Positions 21,842-33,082 of a stretch of 64,000 bases of DNA are shown here, piece after piece (within the stretch, counting starts at the first letter, position 1; each line of letters begins with the position of its first letter). This DNA comes from Hordeum vulgare subsp. vulgare. Taxonomy: Eukaryota > Streptophyta > Magnoliopsida > Poales > Poaceae. The notes beneath the pieces are model-generated. The model did no database searches. It was given only the letters and a program-made list of their open reading frames with translations, and was not told the origin of the DNA. A program made the translations under genes and the position numbers. The stretch is from assembly GCF_904849725.1 (NCBI RefSeq), contig NC_058519.1:104334881-104398880 (forward strand). Direction: 5' to 3'.

Positions 21842-22671
21842 TCACGTATAGTCATCTTTGGTGCTCAAACCATAAGTAGTGTGACCATTTATCATCTTAA
21901 GATCTTCATCTTTATTGGATGACTCACCACTAGCTTTAGGAACAAAAACAGAGTTGACGGTCCTTTTGAGAGTGAGATTCGGAGTATTTTGCACAGCGGC
22001 AAAAGCGGAACCCAAGTTGGTTATGACATCTTCTAGTTTGCCAATTCTAGAGGAATCATTAACTATAGGTTCCTTCTCCTTTAAATTTTTCAAAACCATT
22101 CCCACTTTGGATCCGTACTGAGTAATTTGATTGTGGATCTTTCTATCCAAACCCTCAATAAGTTCAATTGTGGCAATTTTGTTTTCAATAGCGTCAAGCC
22201 TTTGCATCACGTGTTCCAAGGTCAAGGAAATTCCATTAACCATGAGCGGGGGTGAGTCTACCAAATTCATGATAGCTCCATAGGAGTCAACAGTATGACT
22301 CCCCAAAAAATTCCGCCTACAATGGTATCAAGAATGTACCTATTCCAAGGAGAGATTCCAACATAAAAACTGTGAAGAAGAACGGTAGTAGATTGCTTAA
22401 GAGTAGATCTACTTTGAGCATTGCAAATTCTGTACCAAGCGTCCTTTAAATTTTCTTCCTCAATCTGCTTGAAATTGAGAACTTCGTTCTCAGGGGTATC
22501 GTTTGGAGTGCTGGGTCTAGGCATTGATGGACTATCCCACACACAAACGAGCAGGCAGCAAGCGAGTGAAACGGGCAAAGGAGAAAGGCAAAAAGGCAAA
22601 AGAAAACAGCTAGGGAGAAAGGCAAATGAAAACGGCAAATGTGAAGTGGGGGAGTGGAAAACGAGAGGCAA
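21842..22671 (-). pseudogene. gag: Athila-lineage gag remnant of nested element
   Basis: Minus-strand frame from about 22580: LNFKQIEEENLKDAWYRICN, then FYVGISPWNRYILDTIVGG. A frameshift near 22300 follows, after which GSHTVDSYGAIMNLVDSPPL and a coiled-coil part (MQRLDAIENKIATIELIEG) lead to YGLSTKDDYT at 21844. Same architecture and same end as the remnant at 15735-16378, so the truncated gag is a shared, not independent, state. Confidence 0.7.
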
Positions 22672-22740
22672 GTGGAAAAAATGGTAAATGCAAGAGATGA
22701 GTTTGTGACACCTACTTGGATAGATCTTGACTTGATCTCT

Positions 22741-22760
22741 CCTCCCCGGCGACGGCGCCA
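22741..22760 (-). promoter_or_regulatory. tRNA-Asp primer-binding site of nested element
   Basis: Minus-strand TGGCGCCGTCGCCGGGGAGG, 10 bases after the 5' LTR end at 22771, one mismatch from the perfect tRNA-Asp complement over 18 bases. Confidence 0.88.
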
Positions 22761-22770
22761 GAAATCCTTC

Positions 22771-24369
22771 TGCTACTGCGACAACAGACCTTCCTTGGCA
22801 ACGGCGCCAAGAATCCTGCTGCTACGGCTACGTCTATAGGGACTTCCTTGGAAAATATGCAAAGGATTTCCCCGCGGCAATGGAGCCTTGCGTTGGTGTT
22901 CCCTTGAAGAGGAAAGGGTGATGTAGCACAGCGGCGGTAAGTATTTCCCTCAGTTTTGAGAACCAAGGTCACAAGGAGGAGAGTTCAAGTCACAAGTACC
23001 TGCACAAACACAAAGAGCTTGCACCCAACGCTATGAAGGGGTTGTCAATCCCTTACAGATTGTTTGCAAAGTGAGAATTGAAAGCAAAAAGTAAACAAAG
23101 CAAAGTAAAAGTGAAAGTGCAAACGATAGTTGTGAATAGACCCAGGGGCCGTAGTGTTCACTAGTGGCTTCTCTCATGAAAGCAAGTAGACGGTGGGTGA
23201 ACGAATTATTGTCGAGCAATTGATAGAACCACGCAAAGTCGTGTCGTTATCTATGGCAATGATTATATCTATAGGCATCACGTCCAAAACAAGTAGACCG
23301 ATACTTTCTGCATCTACTACTATTACTCCACACGTCGACCGCTATCCAACATGCATCTAGTGTATTAAGTCCAAAAGAAGAGAGTAACGCCTTAAGCAAG
23401 ATGACATGATGTAGATGGACAATCTCATATCTACGATAAAGCCCATCTTGTTACCCATGATGGCAACAACACGATGCGTGCCTTGCTGCCCCTTCTGTCA
23501 CTGGGAAAGGTCGCCACATGGTACGAACCCAAAACCAAGCACTTCTCCCATTGCAAGAATCATAGATCTAGTTGGCCAAACAAAACCCAAGACTCGGAGA
23601 GACTTACAAGGATATCAAATAATGCGTATAAGAAATCAGCAAAGACTCAAATATAATTCATAGATAATCTGATCACAAATCCACAATTCATCGGATCTCG
23701 ACAAACACACCGCCAAAGAGGATTACATCGGATAGATCTCCATGAACATCATGGAGAACTTTGTATTGATTATCCAAGAGAGAGAAGAAGCCATCTAGCT
23801 ACTAACTACGGACCCGTAAGTCTGAAGTGGACTACTCTCGAGTCATTGGAGAGGCAATGATGTTGATGTAGAAGCCCTCCAACTCCAAAGTCCCCTTCGG
23901 CAGGGCACCGAGAAGGGTCTCCAGATGAGATCTTGCGGAAACGGAAGCTTGCGGCGGCGTAAAAGTGCTTTCGTGGATGCCCCGGTTTTTTCTGGATTTT
24001 TAGGGAATTTATAGGCCAAAGAGCTAGGGCAGGGGGAGCGCCAGGGAGGCCACAAGCTTGGTTGCCGCGGACCCCCCTGGCCGTGGCAACAGGGCTTGTG
24101 GGCTCCCTGTGGGCCCCCTGCCTGGGCCCTCAAGCCTCCCGATCTTCTTCTGTTCTGGAAAAATATATTTCGGGGATTTTATTCCGTTTGGACTCCGTTC
24201 CAAAATCAGATCTGAAAAGTCAAAGACATAGAAAAAACAGGAACTGGCACTTGGCACTGAATTAATAAGTTAGTCCCAAAAAAGATATAAAAGGTAAACA
24301 AAACATCCAAAGTTGACAAGATAACAGCGTGAAACCATCAAAAATTATAGATGCGTTTGAGACGTATCA
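22771..24369 (-). repeat. 5' LTR of nested element, 1599 bp
   Basis: Starts at 24369 (TGATACGTCTC) and ends GCAGTAGCA at 22771. As in the 3' LTR, an additional PBS-like TTGGCGCCGTTGCCAAGG lies inside the LTR (about 22793-22811). Hairpin arms are CCACAAGC (24050-24057) and GCTTGTGG (24094-24101), with an inner stem GTTGCCGCGG (24061-24070) against CCGTGGCAAC (24081-24090). Confidence 0.92.
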
Positions 24370-25949
24370 ATTAGTAACAGAAGTTTGATTCCTAACAATT
24401 AAGTTTCGAGATATGGATTTGGTAATATTAGAGTTATGTTAGTAGGGGGTTGTGAATCTAGAAATACTTGTGTTGAAGTTAGTGATTCCCGTAGCATGCA
24501 CGTATGGTGAACCGCTTTGTTAGGAAGTCAGAGCATAATTGATTTATTGATTGTCATACTTTGTGTGGCGGTCGGGATCGCGCGATGATTAACACCTACC
24601 AACCCTTCCCCTAGGAGTATGCGTTTAGCACTTTGTTTGGATTACTAATAAAACTTTCGCAATAAGTATATGAGTTCTTCATGACTAATGTGAGTCCATG
24701 GTTTAGATGCACTTTCACCTTCCACCATTGCTAGCCTCTCTAATGCCGCGGAACTTTCACTGGTACACAAACCCACCATATACCTTTCTCAAAACAGCCA
24801 CCATACCTACCTATTATGGCATTTTCATAGCCATTCCGAGATATATTACCATGCAACTCCCACCGTTCCGTCTCATGACTTGTGCCGTCACTTACATATT
24901 GCCATTGCATGATCGTAAGATAGCTAGCGAGATGTTTCAATGTCATACGCTAAGCTAGATCATTGCACATCACGGTACACTGCTGGAGGCATTTCCTATA
25001 GTCATCATTGTTCTAAGCATTGAGATATGAGCAAATAAAAGGTTGATGATCATCATTATTAGAGCATTGTCCCATGTGAGGAAATAAAGAAAGAGGCCAA
25101 AGATGCCGACCAAAAAAATGAAAAGAGGCCAAAGAGCCCAAACAAAAAAAGAGAGATAAAAAGAGAGAAGCGACAATGCTACTATATTTTTCCACACTTG
25201 TGCTTCAAAATAGCACCATGTTCTTCATGATAGAGAGTCTCTTGTTTTGACACTTCCATATACTAGTGGGAATTTTCATTATATAACTTGGCTTGTATAC
25301 TCCAATGATGGGCTTCCTCAAAATTGCCCTAGGTCTTTGTGAGCAAGCAAGTTGGGTGCACACCCACTAGTTCTACTTTTGAGCTTTCACCCACTTATAG
25401 TTCTAAGTGCATCCGTTGCATGGTAATCCCTACTCATTCACATTGATATCTATTGATGGGCATCTCCATAGCCCGTTGATACGCTGAGTTGATGTGACCA
25501 TCTCCTCCTTTTTGCCTCACAACCTCCACCACACTCTATTCCACCTATAGTGCCATATCCATGGCTCACACTCATGTATTGCGTGAGAGTTGAAAAAGTT
25601 TGAGAAAGTAAGAGTGCGAAAACAATTACTTGGCCAATACCGGGGTTGTGCATGATTTAAATTCATTGTGTGGGGATAATGAAGCATAGCCAGACTATAT
25701 GATATTGTAGGGGTAACTTTCTTTGGCCTTGTTATTTCAAAAGTTCATGATTTCCTTGCTAGTTTGCTTGAAGTATTATTGTTTTCATGTGAATAGTAAA
25801 CTATTGTTTTGAATCTTATGGATCTGAACATTCATGTCACAAGAAAGAAGTTACAATGGACAAATATATTAGGTAGCATTCCACATCAAAAATTCAGTCT
25901 TTATCACTTCCCTACTCGAGGACGAGCAGGAGTTAAGCTTGGGGATGCT
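24370..25949 (+). other. 3' non-coding region of unit 1, right part, with PPT
   Basis: Resumes unit 1 after the nested element and runs to the polypurine tract AAGCTTGGGGATGCT (25935-25949) before the middle LTR. No credible gene. The sequence aligns by eye with 28660-30221 throughout. Confidence 0.75.
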
Positions 25950-26784
25950 TGATACGTCTCCAACGTATCTATATTTTTTGATGGTTCCATGCTATTATCT
26001 TGTCAACTTTGGATGTTTTGTATGCATGAATATGCTATTATATATATTTTTTGGGACTAACCTATTAACTCAGTGCCCAGTGCCAGTTTCTGTTTTTTCC
26101 GTGTTTTTGACCTTTTTTAGAAGAGGATATTAAACGGAGTCCAAACGCAATAAAACCTGCGGAATTATTTTTTTCATAAGAGAAGATACGCAGGGGACTT
26201 GAGAACCAAGGCAAAGGACCCCGGGGGAGGTCACAAGCCCCCTAGCCGTGGCCTAGGGGGGCGCGCCTAGCAGGCTTGTGGGGCCCCTATGGCTCCTTTT
26301 CCCTACTTCTTCCGCCTATAAATTCTCCAAAAATCTGAAACTGCCAGAGAGATCCACGAAAATACTTTTCCGCCGCCGCAAGCTTCTATCTCTGCAAGAT
26401 CCCATCTGGAGACCGTTCTGGTGCCCTGCTGGAGGGGGATTCAGACACGTAGGGCTTCTTAATCAACACCATTGCCTCTCCGATGATGCGTGAGTAGTTC
26501 ACCATAGACCTTCGGGTCCATAGCTAGTAGCTAGATGGCTTCTTCTCTCTCTTAGATCTTCAATACAAAGTTCTCCATGATCTTCATGGAGATCTATCCG
26601 ATGTAATCTTCTTTTGCGGTGTGTTTGTCGAGATCTGATGAACTTTGAATTTATGATCAGATTATCTATGAATATTATTTTGTATGATTTTGTATCCTTG
26701 TAATTCTCCTCTGATCTCTTATATGCATGATTTTGTATCCTTGTAATTCTCTTCGAGTTGTGGGTTTCGTTTGGCCAACTTGAT
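25950..26784 (+). repeat. Middle LTR of array, truncated
   Basis: Starts TGATACGTCTCCAACG right after a polypurine tract and follows the other LTRs for about 835 bp up to GGCCAACTTGAT. There it jumps directly into protease-region coding sequence. The last 660 or so bases of the LTR, the PBS and most of gag are gone. Hairpin arms CACAAGCC (26232-26239) and GGCTTGTG (26273-26280) are intact. Confidence 0.88.
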
Positions 26785-27444
26785 GAAATTACTACTTTGG
26801 ATTTCAAGGAATTCAATTATGATATTTGCTCTTTGATTGAATGTATTTCCTTGCTGCAATCCATGCTAAACTCTCCACATGCTTATAGCCAAAATAAGTC
26901 TTTTACCGATCATATCATTGATGCTATGATGACATCTCTTGAAGAGAAACTTGAGTTGGAGATATCTATTCCTAGAAAACTTCATGATGAGTGGGAACCT
27001 ACTATCAAAATCAAGATTAAAAAATATGAATGCAATGCTTTGTGTGATTTCGGTGCTAGTGTTTCCGCTATTCCAAAGTCTTTGTGTGATGTTCTAGGCT
27101 TCAATGAGATTGATGAGTGCTCTCTTAATTTGCATCTTGCGGATTCTACTATTAAGAAACCTATGGGAAGGATCAATGATTTTATTATTATTGCAAATAG
27201 GAACTATGTGCCCGTAAATTTCATTGTGCTTGATATTGATTGCAATCTGACATGTCCCATCATTCTTGGTAGACCCTTCCTTAGGACTATTGGTGCTGTT
27301 ATCGATATGAAGGAAGGGAATATTAGATTTCGATTTCCATTAAAGAAGGGCATGGAACACTTTCCTAGAAAGAAAATAAGATTGCCTTATGAATCCATGA
27401 TGAGGGCTACTTATGGTTTGAGCACTAAAGACGACGACACTTGA
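26785..27444 (+). pseudogene. Athila-lineage protease region, joined to truncated LTR
   Basis: The open frame runs 220 codons after the LTR junction. The retropepsin motif is CNALCDFGASVSAIP (about 27031), with DFGAS in place of the usual DLGAS or DSGAS, then FIVLDIDC and ILGRPFL (about 27262). It ends YGLSTKDDDT with a stop at 27442, the same ending as the gag remnants in the sister units. So those units are deleted for gag C-terminus and protease, whereas this one kept protease but lost the gag N-terminus. The upstream ATG in the open frame (26758) lies in LTR sequence and is not the original start. Confidence 0.8.
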
Positions 27445-30221
27445 TTCTATCGCCTTATGCCTAGCTAAGGGAGTTAAACAATAGCGTTTGTTGGGAGGCA
27501 ACACAATGAATTTGTCATTGCTTTTTGCTTTCTGTTTTGTTGTTTCCACACCATCATAATTCTGTTATGATTGTGTTTTTTATGTTTCTTTTTGTGTTTG
27601 TGCCAACTAGAACCTTTATGATTAGTTTTGGTGATGGTTGTTTGATCATGCTGAAAAAGACAGAAACTTTGCGCTCACGAAATTATTTTTAATTCCTATC
27701 CAGAAAGAGCTTTTGAGTTGATTCTTTTTGCTTCTGGTTGATATGCCAATTTCCCTAATTTTCAAAAGTTTTAAGAATTTTTGGGATACCATAGGTACAC
27801 GAAGTATACAGATTGCTACAGACTGGTTAGTTTTTGACAGATTTTGTTTTTGTTGTGTTGATTGCTTATTTTGATGAAACTATGGATAGTATCGGGGGTA
27901 ATAGCCATGGATAAGTGAGAATACAGTAATATAACATCAATCTAAATAGAAATCAAGTTTACTACAGTACCTAAAGAGTCGGTGGTTTGTTTTCTTATGC
28001 TAATGATATCACGAGTTTTTGTTTAAGTTTTGTGTTGTGAAGTTTTCAAGTTTTGGGTGATGTTCTCATGGAAAATGGGATAAATAGTGGAAAGAGCTTA
28101 AGCTTGGGTATTCCCAAGACATCCCACCCCAATTCAAGGACACCAAAAATCCTAAGCTTGGGGATGCCCCGGGAAGGCATCCCCTCTTTCGTCTTCAATC
28201 CATCGGTAACGTTACTTGGAGCTATATTTTTATTCACCACATGATATATGTTTTTCTTGGAGAGTCATGTATTATAGGAGTATTTCCTTTTTTTTGTCAA
28301 AATAATCCTTTCTGCTAACCTTTTTGATAGGGACATGCACTCATCGTGAATTTGTTAGAATGCTCAATGAGCTTCAGTTATATCTTTTGAGTTAGGTAAT
28401 TTAGCTCGCATGTGCTTCACTTATATCTTTTGAGCTAGATAAATTTTCTCTAGTGCTTCACTTAGATCTTTTTAGAGCACAGCAGTGTCATATTTTGAAG
28501 AAATAAAAACTCTCGATCTTCACTTATATCCTTTTGAGAGTGCTCTCTCTAAATAACTTGGTAATTGGCGTGTGCTATGAAATTAGTCCCAAATATGATA
28601 GGCATACAAAGAGGATATAATAAAAACTTCCATATTCAAGTGCATTGATTAGAAAGAGAATTTTGATTCCTCACAATTAGTTTTGAGATATGGATATGGT
28701 AATATTATAGTTATGTTAGTAGGGTGTTGTGAATCTATAAATACTTGTGTTGAAGTTAGTGATTCCCGTAGCATGCACGTATGGTGAACCGCTATGTTAG
28801 GAAATCGGAGCATAATTGATTTATTGATTGTCATCCTTTGTGTGGCGGTCGGGATCGCGCGATGGTTAAACACCTACCAACCCTTCCCCTAGGAGTATGT
28901 GTTTAGCACTTTGTTTTGATTACTAATAAAACTTTCGTAATAAGTATATGAGTTCTTCATGACTAATGTGAGTCCATGGATTATACGCACTCTCACCCTT
29001 CCACCATTGCTGGCCTCTCTAGTGCCGCGCAAATTTCGCCGGTGCACAAACCCACCATATACCTTCCTCAAAACAGCCACCATACCTACCTATTATGGCA
29101 TTTTCATAGCCATTCCGAGATATATTGCCATGCAACTCCCACCGTTCCGTCTCATGACTTGTGCCGTCACTTTCATATTGCCATTGCATGATCGTAAGAT
29201 AGCTAGCAAGATGTTTCAACGTCATACACTAACCTAGATCGTTGCACATCCCGTACACTACCGGAGGCATTTCATATAGAGTCATCATTGTTCTAAGTAT
29301 TGAGTTGTATGTAAATAAAAGTGTGATGATCATCATTATTAGAGCATTGTCCCGTGTGAGGAAAAAAAGAGGCCAAAGATACCAACCAAAAAATGAAAAA
29401 AAGAGGCCAAAGAGCCCAAAAAATGATGAGAGAAAAAGAGAGAAGGGACAATGCTACTATCTTTTCCACACTTGTGCTTCAAAATAGCACCATGTTCTTC
29501 ATGATAGAGAGTCTCTTGTTTTGTCACTTCATATACTAGTGGGAATTTTCATTATATAACTTGGCTTGTGTATTCCAATGATGTGCCTCCTCAAAATTGC
29601 CCTAGGTCTTCGTGAGCAAGCAAGTTGGGTGCACACCCACTAGTTTTATTTTTGAGCATTCACACACTTATAGCTCTAGTGCATCCGTTGCATGGCAATC
29701 CCTACTCATTCACATTGATATCCATTGATGGGCATCTCCATAGCCCATTGATATGCCGAGTTGATGTGACAATCTCCTCCTTTTTACCTCACAACCTCCA
29801 CAATACTCTATTCCACCTATACTGCTATATCCATGGCTCACGCTCATGTATTGCATGAGAGTCGAAAAAGTTTGAGAAAGTAAGAGTGCGAAAAAAATTA
29901 CTTGTCCAATACCGGGGTTGTGCATGATTTAAATTCGTTGTGTGGGGATGATGGAGCATAGCCAGACTATATGATTTTGTAGGGATAACTTTCTTTGGCC
30001 TTGTTATTTCAAAAGTTCATGATTACTTCGCTAGTATGCTTGAAGTATTATTGTTATCATGTCAATAGTAAACTATTGTTTTGAATCTTACGGATCTGAA
30101 CATTCATGCCACAAGAAAGCAGTTACAAAGGACAAATATGTTAGGTAGCATTCCACATCAAAAATTTGGTCTTTATCACTTCCCTACCCGAGGACGAGCA
30201 GAAGTTAAGCTTGGGGATGCT
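27445..30221 (+). other. 3' non-coding region of unit 2, with PPT
   Basis: About 2.8 kb with no gene. Contains GTTGGGAGGCAACAC near 27493, the CTTCACTTATATCTTTT-type repeats near 28370-28540, and ends in the polypurine tract AAGCTTGGGGATGCT (30207-30221). It also provides the empty site for the nested element near 28645. Confidence 0.75.
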
Positions 30222-31721
30222 TGATACGTCTCCGACGTATCTATAATTTTTTATGGTTACATGCTATTATCTTGCCAACTTTGGATGTTTTATATGCATG
30301 AATATGCTATATTATATTTTTTTTGGGACTAACCTATTAACTCAGTGCCAAGTGCCAGTTTCTGTTTTTTCCTTGTTTTTGACCTTTTTTAGAGAAGAAT
30401 ATTAAACGGAGTCCAAACGGAATAAAACATGCGGGATGATTTTTTCCATAACAGAAGATACGCAGGGGATTCAAGAACCAAGGTAGGAGACCTCGGGGGA
30501 GGTCATAATCCCCCTAGCCTGGCAGGCTTGTGGGCCACACGTGGCTCCTTTTCCCTACCTCTTTCACCTATAAATTCTCTAAAATCCCAAAACAAAAGAA
30601 GAGAGCCACGAAAATACTTTTCCGTCGCCGCAAGCTTCTGTCTCTACAAGATCCCATCTGGGGACCGTTCTGGTGCCCTGCGGGAGGGGGATTCGGACAC
30701 GGAGGGCTTCTCCATCAACACCATTGCCTCTCAGATGATGTGTGAGTAGTTCACCACAGACCTTCGGGTCCATAGCTAGTACCTAGATGGCTTCTTCTCT
30801 CTCTTGGATCTTCAATACAAAGTTCTCCATGATCTTCATGGAGATCTATCCGATGTAACTTTCTTTTGCGGTGTGCTTGTAGAGATTCGATGAATTGTGG
30901 ATTTATGATCAGATTATCGATGAATATGATTTGAGTCTCCTCTGATATCTTATATGCATGATTTTGTATCCTTGTAATTCTCTTCGAGTTGTGGGTTTCA
31001 TTTGGCCAACTTGATCTATAATTCTTGCAATGGGAGAAGTGCTTGGTTTTGGGTTCATATTGTGTGATGTCCTCACCTAGTGACAGAAGGGGTAGCGAGG
31101 CACGCATCGAGTTGTTGCCATCAAGGGTAAAAAGATGGGGTTTATATCATATTGCATGAATCTATCCCTCTACATCATGTCATCTTTCTTAAGGCGTTAC
31201 TCTGCTTGTTATGAACTCAATACACTAGATGCATGCTCGATAGCGGTCGATGTGTGGAGTAATAGTAGTAGATGCAGAAAGTATCGGTCTACATGTCTCA
31301 GACGTGATGACTATATGTATGATCATTGCCTTAGATATCGTCATGACTTTGCACGATTCTATCAATTGCTCGACAATAATTCGTTCACCCACCGTAATAC
31401 TTGCTATCATGACAGAAGCCTCTAGTGAACACTATGGCCCCCGGGTCTACTTCACATCCTATTTTCAGATCTACAAAATTACATTGTTGCACTTTTCACC
31501 TTCAGATCTCACTTTGCAAATAACCGTGAAGGGATTGACAACCCATTTATCGCGTTGAGTGCAAGTTTGTTTGTTTTTGCGCAGGAACATTGGTGCCTCA
31601 TCTTGATACTCCTACTGGATTGATACCTTGGTTCTCAAACTGAAGGAAATACTTATCACTACTTTGCTGCATCACCCTTTCCTCTTCAAGGGAAAAACCA
31701 ACGCAAGCTCGAGAAGTAGCA
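30222..31721 (+). repeat. 3' LTR of array, 1500 bp
   Basis: Begins TGATACGTCTCCGACG after the polypurine tract and ends GAAGTAGCA. The promoter hairpin is broken here: the left arm reads CATAATC and the spacer is shortened (about 30503-30534). Directly after 31721 the sequence enters the middle of a Sabrina-type LTR, not an unoccupied target. Confidence 0.88.
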
Positions 31722-33004
31722 AGTGACGCTTTTTTCAGCAAAACTGCCATGGTGTTGTTTTTGTGCACAAATAGAAGTTCTCGGAATGACCTGGAAACTT
31801 ACGAGGATTTTTTATAGAATACATAAAAACAGAGAAAGAATTAACTGAAGATACGCTGCCAGTGGGCTACGAGCCCAGGAGGCGCCCCCCTAGGGCATGC
31901 CTAGCAGGCTCGTGGGGCCCACGTGGCTCCTCCTACTTCATCTCCAACTCCATATAACCTCTCTCGCCCAGAAAAAACCAGGAGAGAAGAGTTCATCGCG
32001 TTTCACGATACGGAGTCGCCGCCACCGCTTGTTCTTCCTCGGAAGGGCAGATCTAGAGTCCGTTCTTGGCTCCGGAGAGGGGAAATCGACGTCGTCGTCA
32101 TCATCAACCATCCTACATCGCCAATTCCATGATGCTCTCCATTGTTCGTGAGTAATATTATCGTAGGCTTGCTGGAAGGTGATGGATTGGATGAGATCTA
32201 TCATGTAATCAAGTTAGTTTTGATGGGGTTTGATCCCTAGTATCCAGTATGTTCTAAGATTGATGTTGCTAGTACTTTGTTATGCTTAATGCTTGTCACT
32301 ATGGCCCGAGTGCCATGATTTTAGATCTGAACCTATTATGTTTTCATCAATATATGTGTGTTCTTGATCCTATCTTGCAAGTTGTAGTTACCTACTATGC
32401 GTTATGACCCGGCAACCCCGGAGTGAAAATAGTCGGAACCACTCCCGGAGACGACCATAGTATGAGGATCCCATGTATTCACCATGTGCTAATGCTTTGT
32501 TCCGGTTCTCTATTAAAAGGAGACCTCAATATCCCTTAGTTTCCATTAGGACAAAAGGTGTCATGCAAGTACTTTTCCATAAGCACGTATGACTAAATAC
32601 GGAATACATGCCTACATTAGATTGACGAACTGGAGCTAGTTACATATCACCCTATGTTATAACTGTTACATGATGAATGCCATCCGACACAATTATCCAT
32701 TACCGATCCAATGCCTATGAGATTTTCCTATACTGGTCCTTGCTAAGTTACTTTACCGCTATTGCTGTCACACTTGCTATGCAAATTACTACTGCTACTG
32801 TTACCGCCGCTACCGTTACTATCATACTACTTTGCTACTAAAACTTTGCTGCAGATACTAAGTCTTTCAGGTGTGGTTGAATTGACAACTCAACTGCTAA
32901 TACTCGAGAGTATTCTTTGGCTCCCCTTGTGTCAAATCAATAAATTTGGGTTGAATACTCTACCCTCGAAAACTGTTGCGATCCCCTATACTTGTGGGTT
33001 ATCA
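31722..33004 (+). repeat. 5' LTR of Sabrina-like element, left end missing
   Basis: Aligns with the LTR at 40922-42307 from its TGACG...TTTTCA segment to the end GGGTTATCA. Hairpin arms are ACGAGCC (31869-31875) and GGCTCGT (31907-31913). A TATA-like CATATAAC follows about 36 bases later. The PBS follows at 33016. Confidence 0.88.
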
Positions 33005-33015
33005 AGACCTTTTTC

Positions 33016-33033
33016 TGGCGCCGTTGCCGGGGA
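33016..33033 (+). promoter_or_regulatory. tRNA-Asp primer-binding site
   Basis: TGGCGCCGTTGCCGGGGA, a perfect complement of the plant tRNA-Asp 3' end as I know it, 11 bases after the LTR end. It is the cleanest PBS in the window. Confidence 0.93.
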
Positions 33034-33082
33034 GCATAGCTCTATTCTCTGAGACACTTGGGATTTATACCTGTTTATCACT

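Larger units (their letters stand above)
17581..24369 (-). mobile_element. Complete non-autonomous Athila-lineage element, minus strand, ATTAG duplications
   Basis: 5' LTR 24369-22771, PBS 22760-22741, gag remnant, long 3' non-coding region, PPT 19191-19177, 3' LTR 19176-17581. The flanking 5-mers are identical: ATTAG at 17576-17580 and 24370-24374. Unit 2 of the host array (about 28645) shows the same local sequence without the insertion and with one ATTAG, an internal empty site. The internal region (about 3.6 kb) has no protease, RT or integrase, so mobility would have required a helper. The first 117 bases of the two LTRs (from their inner CA end) differ at 8 positions. Confidence 0.93.
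13850..31721 (+). mobile_element. Three-LTR Athila-lineage (Sabrina/WHAM-like) array, plus strand
   Basis: Order: LTR 13850-15353; internal unit 1 (15354-17580 and 24370-25949, split by a nested element); a truncated middle LTR 25950-26784; internal unit 2 (26785-30221); LTR 30222-31721. Polypurine tracts AAGCTTGGGGATGCT directly precede the second and third LTRs. A tRNA-Asp PBS follows the first. The 5-mers outside (CTTGC at 13845-13849, AGTGA at 31722-31726) differ, so the outer ends are not one clean insertion. Neither unit has RT or integrase. Unequal recombination between two copies is the simplest origin. Confidence 0.75.

Noticed and set aside
33016..33033. Match to tRNA-Asp, possible tRNA gene fragment
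   Set aside because: Only the 18-base complement of the 3' end is present and it sits just after an LTR, so it is a primer-binding site. The other copies are the same; none shows a cloverleaf.
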